Positions 35,678 through 43,520 of a stretch of 64,000 nucleotides of DNA are shown here, in pieces. The DNA comes from Arthrobacter sp. OAP107. GTDB lineage: Bacteria > Actinomycetota > Actinomycetes > Actinomycetales > Micrococcaceae. The notes beneath the pieces were generated by a model. It made no database searches, had not been told where the DNA came from, and saw only the letters and a program-made list of their open reading frames with translations. How positions within the stretch are numbered: position 1 is the stretch's first letter; each line of letters opens with the position of its first letter. Made by a program: the position numbers and the translations under genes. The stretch is taken from contig NZ_JBEPOK010000001.1 of assembly GCF_040546765.1 (NCBI RefSeq), forward strand, positions 4,650,001 to 4,714,000, in the 5' to 3' direction.

Positions 35678-36685
35678 CTATGGGGCTGAGGCACGTATCT
35701 GCAGTCCGAATTCCGCTTTTATGTGCACGCCCCCGGCGGCCTCCTCAGTGCCCTCGATCCGGTCGATCAGCAGCTGCACGGACCGTTCAGCGATTTCGTC
35801 CATTCCCGGAGCAACAGTGGTCAGCGAGGGGGAGGAGAAGCGCGCCTCATCAATGTCGTCGAACCCGGCCACGGCCGTGTCCCCGGGCACCCTGACCCCG
35901 CGGAGCAGCAGTTCGTGCATCGCGCCCAGAGCCAGCGCGTCATTCAGTCCAAAGACGGCGTCGAAGGGCCGGCCACTGTCCAGGAGCCGTGCGACGGCGG
36001 TTGAACCTCCGTCACGGCGCCATTCCGCAGGAACGATCAGGGCCGGATCAAACTCCACTCCCGCCTCGGCCAACGCCTCCCGGTGTCCGGCCAGCCGCAG
36101 TCCGGGCGAACCGGCCCGGTCTCCCGGGGAGGCACCGATCACTGCAATACGACGCCGGCCTCCCGCCAGCAGGTGGGCCGTCATGGCCTTGGCCGCGCCC
36201 ACATTCTTCATGGTGACGAGGTCGAACCGCGGGTCGTCGATGTGCTCGCCGAGCATGACGAGCGGTTTGGTTCCCCGCCGGGCGGCTGCCACGGCGCCCG
36301 CATCGAGCACCAGCGGAGTGAACAGGAGCCCGTCCGTCAACTGGCTCAGGGATCCCTGCAGGGCGGCAAGCTCGTTGGCCCGGGTTGCCGCAGACTGCTC
36401 CACCAGGACCCGGTAGTTCCGGGCGGCTGCAGCCGTCATGAGCTTGGAGGCGAGTTCCGCGTAGTACGGCACAGAGAGGTCGGACACCACCAGGCCCAGC
36501 ATGCGGGACTTGCCGGAACGCAGGCTCCTGGCCGTCAGGTTGGCCTCGTACCCGAGCTCGGCAATGGCATCCAGCACCTTTTGCCGTGTGGCCGGCCTGA
36601 TGAACTCATAGTTGTTGAGCACGTTCGACACGGTTTTCAGGGAGACGCCGGCCGCGCGGGCAACATCGTTCATTGTCACGGCCAT
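35678..36685 (-). CDS. LacI family transcriptional regulator
   Basis: 335 residues. HTH: MNDVARAAGVSLKTVSNVLNNYEFIRPATRQKVLDAI. The effector domain has GLVVSDLSVPYYAELASKLM, DGLLFTPLVLD, and AVAGFDDIDEARFSSPSLTTV. It lies 27 bases upstream of the cysteine hydrolase on the same strand, so the two may form an operon. No sugar genes adjoin it, which is unusual for LacI regulators; the target is unclear. Divergent from the HemA-like gene. Confidence 0.88.
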   Translation of the reverse strand: MAVTMNDVARAAGVSLKTVSNVLNNYEFIRPATRQKVLDAIAELGYEANLTARSLRSGKSRMLGLVVSDLSVPYYAELASKLMTAAAARNYRVLVEQSAATRANELAALQGSLSQLTDGLLFTPLVLDAGAVAAARRGTKPLVMLGEHIDDPRFDLVTMKNVGAAKAMTAHLLAGGRRRIAVIGASPGDRAGSPGLRLAGHREALAEAGVEFDPALIVPAEWRRDGGSTAVARLLDSGRPFDAVFGLNDALALGAMHELLLRGVRVPGDTAVAGFDDIDEARFSSPSLTTVAPGMDEIAERSVQLLIDRIEGTEEAAGGVHIKAEFGLQIRASAP

Positions 36686-36993
36686 GCAGGGTCCCTTTCG
36701 CGGCAGACATACCTCTCAGGTACATCGTTGCAGAATGCAGGCCGCCCCGCCCGCCAAGAATTTTCCAAGGTGGTTCCCCCACCCTTTCTGCAAGGTCTCT
36801 TGGCTCTGGGGCCAGGCAACGGCGCCTGGTCCCAGCGACAACCGGCGGTGTCCTCATTAGCGGCGGCCACCGGCGGGGCCGGTCCGGAAGCGGTGACCTC
36901 TTATGCGTTAAGCGGCGGCCACTTCCCGGAGCGGCCTCCAAGTGGCGCGGCAGGACAGGATGGGGAACGTTGCGGCGGAAGGGGGCCGAATTG
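36686..36993. other. Noncoding region between LacI gene and HemA-like gene
   Basis: I see no convincing gene. TTGCAGAATGCAGG (36729 region) and TTGCAGGATGCAGG (36994 region) are near-identical direct copies about 265 bases apart, and GCGGCGGCCAC occurs twice (near 36862 and 36912). These may be regulator sites. Confidence 0.4.
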
Positions 36994-38499
36994 TTGCAGG
37001 ATGCAGGGGGATCCATTGAGGGATTAGCCCCGTCAGAACGGCAGTTTGCTCTTGTGGTTTCCCATCATGCCCGCACACCGTACCGGGGAGCAGTTCTCCG
37101 GTACGGGGACGGGGGTCCCGAACCGGTTGGCGGCGCGGAAGGCCGGGGTTCCGGCCTCGAGTTCCTGGCCCGGCTCGGTTCGGGACCGGTCCGCATCACA
37201 TCGGATGTTCTTGCCGACCTGGACGGCGTGGCGGGAGCGGTGGTGCTGTCCACGTGCAACCGGTTCGAGGTTTATTGCGACGTTGCTCCGGGCGCGGATC
37301 CGGACACCACCAGGAAGCACGTTCTGGAGGTCATCAGCGCATGCTCGGCTGTTTGCCCCGAGGAACTCGGCCGGGCACTTGTGTGCCTGACGGGCACCGC
37401 GATGACCGAGCATCTCTTCGCGGTGGGTGCCGGCCTCGACTCGGCAGTGGTGGGCGAACGGGAAATCGCCGGGCAGCTCCGGCGCTCACTTGCCGCGGCC
37501 CAGGAGACCGGGGCTGCCAGCGGATCCCTGGTCCGGCTCTTCCAGGCAGCTTCCCGCGCCGCCCGCGAAGTCGGATCGCTGACGGCCCTGGGTGAAGCCG
37601 GTCGCTCCATGGTGTCCGTCGCGCTGGACTTGGCCCTGGCCAAACTGGGACGCCGGGACCTGTCCGGTCTGTCCGTGGTGGTCATCGGTACCGGCGCGTA
37701 CGCCGGATCCACCCTTGCGCTTCTGGCGGCAAGGGCATGCACGGCGGTATCCGTGTTTTCCTGGTCCGGACGGGCCGACGCATTTGCGTCAGCCCGCGGT
37801 GCCACCGGCCTGACCTCCGCGGAACTGCCCGCCGCCGTCCGCGGAGCGGATGTGGTGATCGGCTGCAGCGGCCGCGGGCCCAGGCTCAGCGCCGACGACT
37901 TTCTGGCCTTCCGGCAGGGCGCCGCGGGGCCGCGCGTCGTCGTCGACCTCGCCCTCAGCCGGGACTTCGAACCGGGGCTCGGCGAACTGCCCGGCCTTGG
38001 CCTCATCACGCTGGAGCATGTGCGCTTGGCCTCGCCGAGTGAACAGACCGACGTCCTCCGGCAGGCCGGTGACCTGGTCCGGCAGGCCGCCCTGAAGTTT
38101 GAGGAGGACCGGCAGGCGCGGCTGCTGGATCCGGCGATCGTGGCGCTGCGTGCACACATGCAGTCGGTACTGGCTGGTGAGGTGGCCAAAGTGAAGAGCC
38201 AGCACGGCTGCACGGCCACGGCGGAAGCGGTGGAATTCGCCCTGCGGCGGGTGGTGCGGCAGCTTCTGCATGTGCCCACCTCGAGGGCGCGTGAACTGGC
38301 GGCCGCCGGCCGGCAGGACGAGTACACCACTGCGCTTGAAACGCTGTTCGGGCTGGACGTGACGGCGGGTGCGGAAGCACCGGCGCCCGGCGCGACTGCG
38401 ACGGGGGCAGCAGAAGCCGGAACGGGTGCCCTGGGTTGCCCTGCACGGGAGAGCCAGGACCGTCAGGCCCCGGAGGACACCCTGCCGGCGGCGAGCTAG
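36994..38499 (+). CDS. hemA: Glutamyl-tRNA reductase-like protein (HemA)
   Basis: About 501 residues. The catalytic Cys is in AVVLSTCNRFEVYC; other HemA blocks are FAVGAGLDSAVVGEREIAGQLRRSL, LFQAASRAAREVG, the NADPH loop VVVIGTGAYAGSTLALLAARA and FALRRVVRQLLHVPT. The enzyme reduces glutamyl-tRNA to glutamate semialdehyde, the first step of C5 heme synthesis. No in-frame ATG precedes the conserved start: TTG 36994 has GGAAGGGGG eight bases before it; GTG 37054 is the alternative. The N-terminal 60 residues are weakly conserved and no heme genes adjoin, so it may be a second copy. Confidence 0.82.
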   Translation: MQDAGGSIEGLAPSERQFALVVSHHARTPYRGAVLRYGDGGPEPVGGAEGRGSGLEFLARLGSGPVRITSDVLADLDGVAGAVVLSTCNRFEVYCDVAPGADPDTTRKHVLEVISACSAVCPEELGRALVCLTGTAMTEHLFAVGAGLDSAVVGEREIAGQLRRSLAAAQETGAASGSLVRLFQAASRAAREVGSLTALGEAGRSMVSVALDLALAKLGRRDLSGLSVVVIGTGAYAGSTLALLAARACTAVSVFSWSGRADAFASARGATGLTSAELPAAVRGADVVIGCSGRGPRLSADDFLAFRQGAAGPRVVVDLALSRDFEPGLGELPGLGLITLEHVRLASPSEQTDVLRQAGDLVRQAALKFEEDRQARLLDPAIVALRAHMQSVLAGEVAKVKSQHGCTATAEAVEFALRRVVRQLLHVPTSRARELAAAGRQDEYTTALETLFGLDVTAGAEAPAPGATATGAAEAGTGALGCPARESQDRQAPEDTLPAAS

Positions 38500-38543
38500 C
38501 CGCTTGCCGGGCGAGGCAGGGACATAGAAGGTCCCCGACATAA

Positions 38544-38583
38544 AAAGTCCCCGGATTCCTGTTGCCAGGAGTCCGGGGACTTT
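38544..38583. terminator. Bidirectional terminator between the HemA-like gene and tRNA-Lys
   Basis: AAAGTCCCCGGA (38544-38555) pairs with TCCGGGGACTTT (38572-38583). On the minus strand it is followed by a TTTTTA tract and terminates the tRNA; on the plus strand it follows the HemA-like gene by 44 bases. Confidence 0.8.
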
Positions 38584-38602
38584 CCACTCTTCGCTAAAAG
38601 AG

Positions 38603-38675
38603 TGGGCCCTGTGGGGATCGAACCCACGACCCACGGATTAAAAGTCCGATGCTCTACCAACTGAGCTAAAGGCCC
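38603..38675 (-). tRNA. tRNA-Lys (anticodon TTT)
   Basis: 73 bases on the minus strand. The acceptor arm GGGCCTT pairs with AGGGCCC, the D arm reads AGCTCAGTTGGTAGAGC, the anticodon loop CTTTTAA gives anticodon TTT and the T arm has GTGGGTTCGATCCCCAC. The discriminator base is A; CCA is not encoded. No integrase or attachment duplication lies beside it. Confidence 0.97.
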
Positions 38676-38910
38676 AAACTGCCTGCTGGAATGCGGGCTT
38701 CAACAGCCTGCAAACGCGAAACAGTTCCAGTCCATTTCTGGACGTTTAATACTGTACCCCAGACGGTGGCCACTTCAGCACGGCGCCCCGCTGCCGCCGT
38801 CGAACGTGTCTTTGCCTGGGCGCGGCAGGGGTTTCGGGCTGTGGAGGGACAATACCCGGGAGCAGCAAGGGACGCTCGATTCCGGTTCCTTGCAGGAGTA
38901 GCGTGGGACC

Positions 38911-39570
38911 ATGAGCCAGAATGCAGGAACCAGCGGTCCGGGCGGGGCGGAGCGGCACCACAAACCGAAGCCTTTTGCGCCCATAGATTTCGAACCTTTC
39001 GCAGGCGGCGCCGATCCGGCGCGTGTCTCGGAAGCTGCGCACCTGGCCGCCCAGGCCCTGGTGCGCCACGGGCGGGACAGCGATGATCCCGTCATCACCA
39101 AACGGCTGGTCAAGCTGGCCGACGAGCAGGGCCTTGAGGCGATAGCGGAGATGTGGGCTGAAAGCCCGGCACGTTCGCTGCCCGGCGCGCTGTGGCGGCT
39201 GTATGCCCTCCGCGCGGCAACCGTGCAGGATCCCGAGCGTATCTCCGTTTATTTCAAGGCGGGCAGGGACACCGCGCAGGTCTCCAACGTGGTGGCCGGC
39301 GCGGCCGAACCGCCTGGCGCCGATGAAATGAAGGTCATGGCGGACGCCATCCTGTCCGGGGCTTTCAACGGCGACTTCGACGTTGCGCTGGAGCGGTCCG
39401 CCGCGTTCTGCCGCGTGGTGGCGCTCGGCCAGGCCACGCTCGCGGACGGCGCGGAGCACTCAAACGAGAGCCATGCGCGCAAGCTGACGCGCAACTCCCA
39501 CCTGCTCGTGAAAACCGCAGAGGACCTGGAACACGCCGCCAACGCCTGGCGGCTGGGTGAGCTCGACTGA
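38911..39570 (+). CDS. Conserved-type hypothetical protein
   Basis: 219 residues, no membrane segment or signal peptide. It is mainly helical: a basic N terminus (RHHKPKPFAPIDFEPFAGG), then ALVRHGRDSDDPVITKRLVKLADEQGLEAIAEMWAESPARSLPGALWRLYALRAA, and a late helix NSHLLVKTAEDLEHAANAWRLGEL. I recall similar uncharacterised proteins in Micrococcaceae, some mislabelled as RNA polymerase subunits, but assign no function. It stands alone before the small RNA candidate and the DUF47-Pit pair. Confidence 0.75.
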   Translation: MSQNAGTSGPGGAERHHKPKPFAPIDFEPFAGGADPARVSEAAHLAAQALVRHGRDSDDPVITKRLVKLADEQGLEAIAEMWAESPARSLPGALWRLYALRAATVQDPERISVYFKAGRDTAQVSNVVAGAAEPPGADEMKVMADAILSGAFNGDFDVALERSAAFCRVVALGQATLADGAEHSNESHARKLTRNSHLLVKTAEDLEHAANAWRLGELD

Positions 39571-39594
39571 CCCATCAGGCCCGATCTGTCAATG

Positions 39595-39623
39595 TTGACT
39601 TGGCCCAGCCAAAGTAGAACACT
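39595..39623 (+). promoter_or_regulatory. Promoter candidate of the small RNA
   Basis: TTGACT (39595-39600), 17 bases, AACACT (39618-39623). The expected start is at about 39630, which is the first base of the terminal stem of the RNA candidate. Confidence 0.5.
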
Positions 39624-39629
39624 GAAATA

Positions 39630-39720
39630 GGTGCCGAACCGCGAAACCCCCGGGCTTCAACATTTAGCCGCCTAGAGCGGCCTACCGCCGAGAGGCGTAT
39701 CCGGTTCGGCACCATTTTCA
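39630..39720 (+). ncRNA. Candidate structured small RNA or leader before DUF47-Pit
   Basis: GGTGCCGAACC (39630-39640) pairs perfectly over 11 bases with GGTTCGGCACC (39703-39713), enclosing 62 bases with further helices: GCCGC/GCGGC (39667-39671 with 39677-39681) and CGCC-GAGA-GGCG (39686-39697), a GNRA tetraloop; GAAACC/GGCTTC (39643-39658) may form a third. The closing arm is followed by ATTTTCAT. With the promoter placed exactly upstream, the element looks like an independent RNA of about 85-90 bases, or an attenuator-like leader of the phosphate gene at 39826. It fits no riboswitch or tRNA class I know. Confidence 0.55.
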
Positions 39721-39825
39721 TGCCCCAACGCAGGTGCCGGTAAAGTACTGACTAGCTGCGGCTCGGACGTCAAGTCAAACCCCCCGCGGCGTCCCGCCCT
39801 GACAATCCTCCGGAGACCGGTACTC

Positions 39826-40443
39826 ATGAAGCTGCGCCTTTTTCCCCAGGAGCCCGCAGGCCTGAACCTGCTCTCGCAGCTGGCCCGGCAGATCGTTTTT
39901 GCCAGCGCCACCATGGCGGAAATCCTGGGCGCCCCGGCCACCGAACACAACCGGCTGGTGGAGGACATGCACAACCACGAGGCAAAGTCGGCCGAGCTGC
40001 ACTTTGCCCTCCTGACGCACATGCGCACCAGCTTCGTGAATCCCCTCCCCCGCGAGGACATGTATGCCCTGTCGCAGGGCCTGAACGAAGCCATTGAAAA
40101 GCTGGACGCCGCCGCCGAGTTGGTGGCGCTATACAACCTGGACCGGCTGCCGAAGCGCGCAGCCGACCAGCTGGAGATCATCAGCCGGCAGGCCGAGCTG
40201 ACGGCTGACGCCATGCGCCGGCTGAACAACCTGGACGACCTTGAGGACTACTGGATCGAGGTCCTGCGCCTTGCCAAGCGGGCTGAACGCACGCACCGCG
40301 TCTGGGTCGCGGACATGCTCAAGGACATGAAGTCGGCCCAGTATGCCCGCAACCGGGACATCGCCAATCAGCTGGTGGACGTCACCAAGGACATGCGCCG
40401 GATCGCCACCCTGGTGGGTAGCATCATCGTCAAGGAATCCTGA
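39826..40443 (+). CDS. DUF47 family PhoU-like protein, Pit accessory
   Basis: 205 residues of PhoU-like helical bundle: MKLRLFPQEPAGLNLLSQLARQIV, HEAKSAELHFALLTHMRTSFVNPLPREDMYALSQGLNEAI, and AERTHRVWVADMLKD. DUF47 proteins are almost always encoded directly before a Pit transporter and are thought to modulate it. Here the stop is two bases before the transporter GTG. The acidic and His residues in the HEAKSAELH helix may bind metal. Confidence 0.9.
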   Translation: MKLRLFPQEPAGLNLLSQLARQIVFASATMAEILGAPATEHNRLVEDMHNHEAKSAELHFALLTHMRTSFVNPLPREDMYALSQGLNEAIEKLDAAAELVALYNLDRLPKRAADQLEIISRQAELTADAMRRLNNLDDLEDYWIEVLRLAKRAERTHRVWVADMLKDMKSAQYARNRDIANQLVDVTKDMRRIATLVGSIIVKES

Positions 40444-40444
40444 G

Positions 40445-41461
40445 GTGACGCTGTTCATCTTCGCCCTGGTGGTACTCCTCACCGCGGCATTTTCCTTCGT
40501 CAACGGTTTCCGTGACGTATCCACCTCCGTGGCCCTGGCCGTGCGCACGCGCGCCCTGACCCCCACCGTGGCTGTCCTGCTGGCCGCCCTTTTCAACCTG
40601 ATCGGCGCACTGCTGAGCGCCGGACTGGCCGTGGCAGTCAGCCAGAACTGGGTTGCCCTCCCGCCGGGCGACAGCGGCCTGACCATCATCGCCGCCGGCC
40701 TTGCCAGCGCGTGCGTCTGGGGCATCTTCCTGTGGTTGAAGGGCATTCCCTCGTCCTCCACGCATGCCCTGGTGGGTGGACTGGCGGGAGCCGGAACGGC
40801 CAGCGTGGTGGTGGGCGGCAATTCCGTGGGCGGCGTGGACCAGTCGCTCCTCTCCCAGGTGGTCCTCCCCCTGGTTCTCTCCCCTGTCATTGCCTTCATC
40901 GCCGCGTACCTGTTGGTGTTTCCCGTCACCTGGGCTGCGCGATACACCCAGCCGAGCGTGGTCAACAAGCGGTTCCGGTCCGCCCAGGCCATCGCCGCAG
41001 GCGCCGTCGCCTTTGGCCACGGCCTCCAGGACGGCCAGCGGGTCAGCGCTGTGCTCATCCTGGCGCTGCTGGCGGCAGGCTATTCCGACGGCGGTTCGCT
41101 TCCCCTGTGGGTGGCGCTGCTGTCCGCGGCCACGATCACGGCGGGCACGATGTTTGGCGGCTGGCGCATCTCGCACACCATTGGCTACCGGCTGACCCGG
41201 ATCGATCCGCTGCGCGGTGTGGTGGCCCAGGGCTTCAGTGCGCTCCTGCTTTTTGTTGGCGCCATTGGCCTGCATTGGCCCGTTTCCACCACCCACACAG
41301 TCACGTCCGCAGCGCTGGGCGCGGGCGAAAACCAGCAGTTTGCCACCGTCCACCGCAAGCTGATGACCCGGATCCTGTCGCTCTGGGTCCTGACGCCGGC
41401 AGCAACGGCTGCGGGGGCCTTCGTCCTCGAACTGGCACTCTCCCCGCTGATCGCCGCCTGA
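40445..41461 (+). CDS. pitA: Pit family inorganic phosphate permease
   Basis: 338 residues from GTG 40445, with AAGGA eight bases upstream. About ten membrane segments. The two PiT signature repeats are present: SFVNGFRDVSTSVALAVRTRAL with PSSSTHALVGGLAG at the N terminus, and AFGHGLQDGQRVSAVLIL with WPVSTTHTVTSAALGAG at the C terminus. It imports metal-phosphate with protons at high phosphate. GFRD and HGLQD replace the commoner GxND, as in other actinobacterial members. It forms a two-gene operon with DUF47. Confidence 0.9.
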   Translation: MTLFIFALVVLLTAAFSFVNGFRDVSTSVALAVRTRALTPTVAVLLAALFNLIGALLSAGLAVAVSQNWVALPPGDSGLTIIAAGLASACVWGIFLWLKGIPSSSTHALVGGLAGAGTASVVVGGNSVGGVDQSLLSQVVLPLVLSPVIAFIAAYLLVFPVTWAARYTQPSVVNKRFRSAQAIAAGAVAFGHGLQDGQRVSAVLILALLAAGYSDGGSLPLWVALLSAATITAGTMFGGWRISHTIGYRLTRIDPLRGVVAQGFSALLLFVGAIGLHWPVSTTHTVTSAALGAGENQQFATVHRKLMTRILSLWVLTPAATAAGAFVLELALSPLIAA

Positions 41462-41466
41462 AGGAA

Positions 41467-41529
41467 CAACGCGAGGTCACTTCTCGCCCTTCCGGAGGTC
41501 CTGATAGGGCGATAAGTGACTCCGCGTTG
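41467..41529. terminator. Long inverted repeat between the two phosphate operons
   Basis: Arms 41467-41490 and 41506-41529 pair over most of 24 bases (outer CAACGCG with CGCGTTG, inner TCGCCCT with AGGGCGA). It separates the convergent Pit and pst operons and probably ends transcription from both sides. Confidence 0.65.
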
Positions 41530-41559
41530 CTGTATGCGAGTCCGGGGTGCGGCTGGGGA

Positions 41560-42339
41560 CTATCCGAAGCGGCCGGAGACGTAGTCCTCGGTCGCCTTCT
41601 GGCTCGGGTTGTTGAAGATGGTGCTGGTCTCGGCGAACTCGATGAGTTTGCCGGGCTTGCCGGTGCCGGCGATGTTGAAGAACGCTGTCTTGTCCGAAAC
41701 GCGGGCGGCCTGCTGCATGTTGTGGGTGACGATCACCACCGTGTACTGGTCCTTGAGCTCGTTGATGAGGTCCTCTACGGCCAGGGTGGAAATCGGGTCA
41801 AGGGCGGAACACGGCTCATCCATGAGGATCACCTGCGGCTCCACGGCGATAGCGCGGGCGATGCAGAGGCGCTGCTGCTGGCCGCCGGACAGTCCCGAGC
41901 CCGGCTTCTCCAGGCGGTCCTTGACCTCGTTCCAGAGGTTGGCGCCGCGGAGCGAGCGCTCCACCAGGGCATCGGCCTCGCCCTTGGAGATCTTTTGGTT
42001 GTTCAGTTTCACGCCGGCGAGGACGTTGTCCCGGATGGACATGGTGGGGAACGGGTTGGGCCGCTGGAACACCATGCCGATCTGGGAGCGCACCGTCACC
42101 GGGTCCACGCCGGGTCCGTACAGGTTGTCGCCGTCGAGCAGCACTTCCCCTTCGACCCGGGCACCCGGGAGCACCTCGTGCATGCGGTTCAGCGTGCGGA
42201 GGAAGGTGGACTTGCCGCAGCCGGAGGGGCCGATGAACGCCGTGACGGACTTGGCCTCGATGTTGATGCTGACGTCTTCCACGGCCAGGAAATTGCCGTA
42301 GTACACGTTCAGGTCTTTGACGTCGATGCGCTTGGACAT
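41560..42339 (-). CDS. pstB: Phosphate ABC transporter ATP-binding protein
   Basis: 259 residues, the standard PstB length. Walker A GPSGCGKSTFLRTLNRMHE, signature SGGQQQRLCIARAIA, Walker B VILMDEPCSALDPIST and H-loop VIVTHNMQQAARVSD. The C-terminal FNNPSQKATEDYVSGRFG is diagnostic of PstB. It powers high-affinity phosphate uptake through PstC and PstA. It is the last gene of pstSCAB. Confidence 0.97.
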   Translation of the reverse strand: MSKRIDVKDLNVYYGNFLAVEDVSINIEAKSVTAFIGPSGCGKSTFLRTLNRMHEVLPGARVEGEVLLDGDNLYGPGVDPVTVRSQIGMVFQRPNPFPTMSIRDNVLAGVKLNNQKISKGEADALVERSLRGANLWNEVKDRLEKPGSGLSGGQQQRLCIARAIAVEPQVILMDEPCSALDPISTLAVEDLINELKDQYTVVIVTHNMQQAARVSDKTAFFNIAGTGKPGKLIEFAETSTIFNNPSQKATEDYVSGRFG

Positions 42340-42410
42340 GATGTTCCTTAACTTGCTCGGATGAAATGAAGTCTAAGTCCCGGCCCAGGGGCCGGTAAGG
42401 GAGGTTCGGC

Positions 42411-43520
42411 CTAGCGGCCCGTCTTGGGTGCGAAGACCCGGGCAATCAGGCGGGCGCCGAGGTTGAGCAGCATCACCAGGATGATGAGGACCAGGGCCGC
42501 ACCCCATGCCCGCTGCGACGACGGGTCGGGGTTGGACGGCGAGGTGGGGTTCAGGATCTGCGTGTAGATGAACGTGGGCAGCGAAGCCATCCACCCGCCG
42601 AACACGTTGTTGTTGATGCTCGTCGCAAAACCCGCGGTCACCAGGATGGGGGCGGTCTCGCCGATAACCCGGGCGATTGCCAGGGTGACGCCGGACGCGA
42701 TGCCGGAGATCGCCGTCGGGATGACCACCTTGAGGATGGTCCGCCATTTGCGCACGCCCAGCGCGTAGGCGGCCTCGCGGAGCTCGTTGGGCACGATCTT
42801 CAGCATTTCCTCGCTGGAGCGGACCACCACCGGGATCATCAGAACGGACAGCGCGACGGCGGCGACGGCGCCGGTTTTGGTGCCGGGGCCAACCACCGCG
42901 AAGAAGAACGCGGCAGCGAACAGGCCAGCCACGATGGACGGGATGCCGGTCATGACGTCCACGAAGAAGGTGATGGCGCGGGCCAGCGGGCGGTCGTTGC
43001 CGTACTCGACGAGGTAAATCGCCGTCAGCAGGCCCACCGGGACGGAGATGACCGTGGCCAGCAGGGTAATCTGCACCGTGCCGATCAGCGCGTGGTAGAT
43101 GCCGCCGAGAACTGGTCCGGTGCCGTCTGCCGCCCGGTTGTCGAACACGCCGGTGACGCCGTTCATCGAGGTACCCAGGAAGCCCGGGTTGAGGAGGCCC
43201 GGCACGCCATTGACAACGACGGTCCAGATGACGGAGATCAGCGGGAGCAGTGCAACCAGGAAAGCGCCAACCACGAGGCAGGTGGCCAGCTTGTCCTTGG
43301 CCTTGCGCGACCCCTCAACGGCACCGCTCCACCCCACGAGACCGACGGCGAAAAGTACGGCGGAGACGATGCCCCAGCCGAAGGCGTTGAAGCCGATCAG
43401 GGCGAGGATCGCGGCCCCGAGGACCAGCGCGACGCCCAGGACCGCGTAGGGGGCGTACTTGGGCAGCTGGCCCTTGGTCAGGGCGGACCGCTTGCGGACC
43501 GGGGTCAGGGTGGAGGTCAT
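42411..43520 (-). CDS. pstA: Phosphate ABC transporter permease PstA
   Basis: 369 residues, longer than enteric PstA through two extra N-terminal membrane segments (residues about 20-85), as in related actinobacteria. Core motifs: ALIGTVQITLLATVISVPVGLLTAIYLVEYG, VDVMTGIPSIVAGLFAAAFF and EEMLKIVPNELREAAYALGVRKWRTILKVVIPTA, the EAA loop. The ATG follows the pstC stop with no gap (TAAATG). Confidence 0.95.
   Translation of the reverse strand: MTSTLTPVRKRSALTKGQLPKYAPYAVLGVALVLGAAILALIGFNAFGWGIVSAVLFAVGLVGWSGAVEGSRKAKDKLATCLVVGAFLVALLPLISVIWTVVVNGVPGLLNPGFLGTSMNGVTGVFDNRAADGTGPVLGGIYHALIGTVQITLLATVISVPVGLLTAIYLVEYGNDRPLARAITFFVDVMTGIPSIVAGLFAAAFFFAVVGPGTKTGAVAAVALSVLMIPVVVRSSEEMLKIVPNELREAAYALGVRKWRTILKVVIPTAISGIASGVTLAIARVIGETAPILVTAGFATSINNNVFGGWMASLPTFIYTQILNPTSPSNPDPSSQRAWGAALVLIILVMLLNLGARLIARVFAPKTGR

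Noticed and set aside
36673..36993. Extension of the HemA-like frame back to 36673
   Set aside because: The frame is open, but the extra 107 residues are Arg/Gly/Pro-rich, overlap the divergent LacI start and resemble no HemA N terminus.
38603..38675. tRNA-Lys as an integration site
   Set aside because: I see no integrase gene, no duplicated tRNA 3' end and no change in composition nearby.
39630..39713. Possible tRNA (for example a selenocysteine tRNA) because of the closed stem and length
   Set aside because: There is no TTCGA T loop, no D-loop GG, no anticodon arm of five pairs with a seven-base loop and no adjacent selenium genes.
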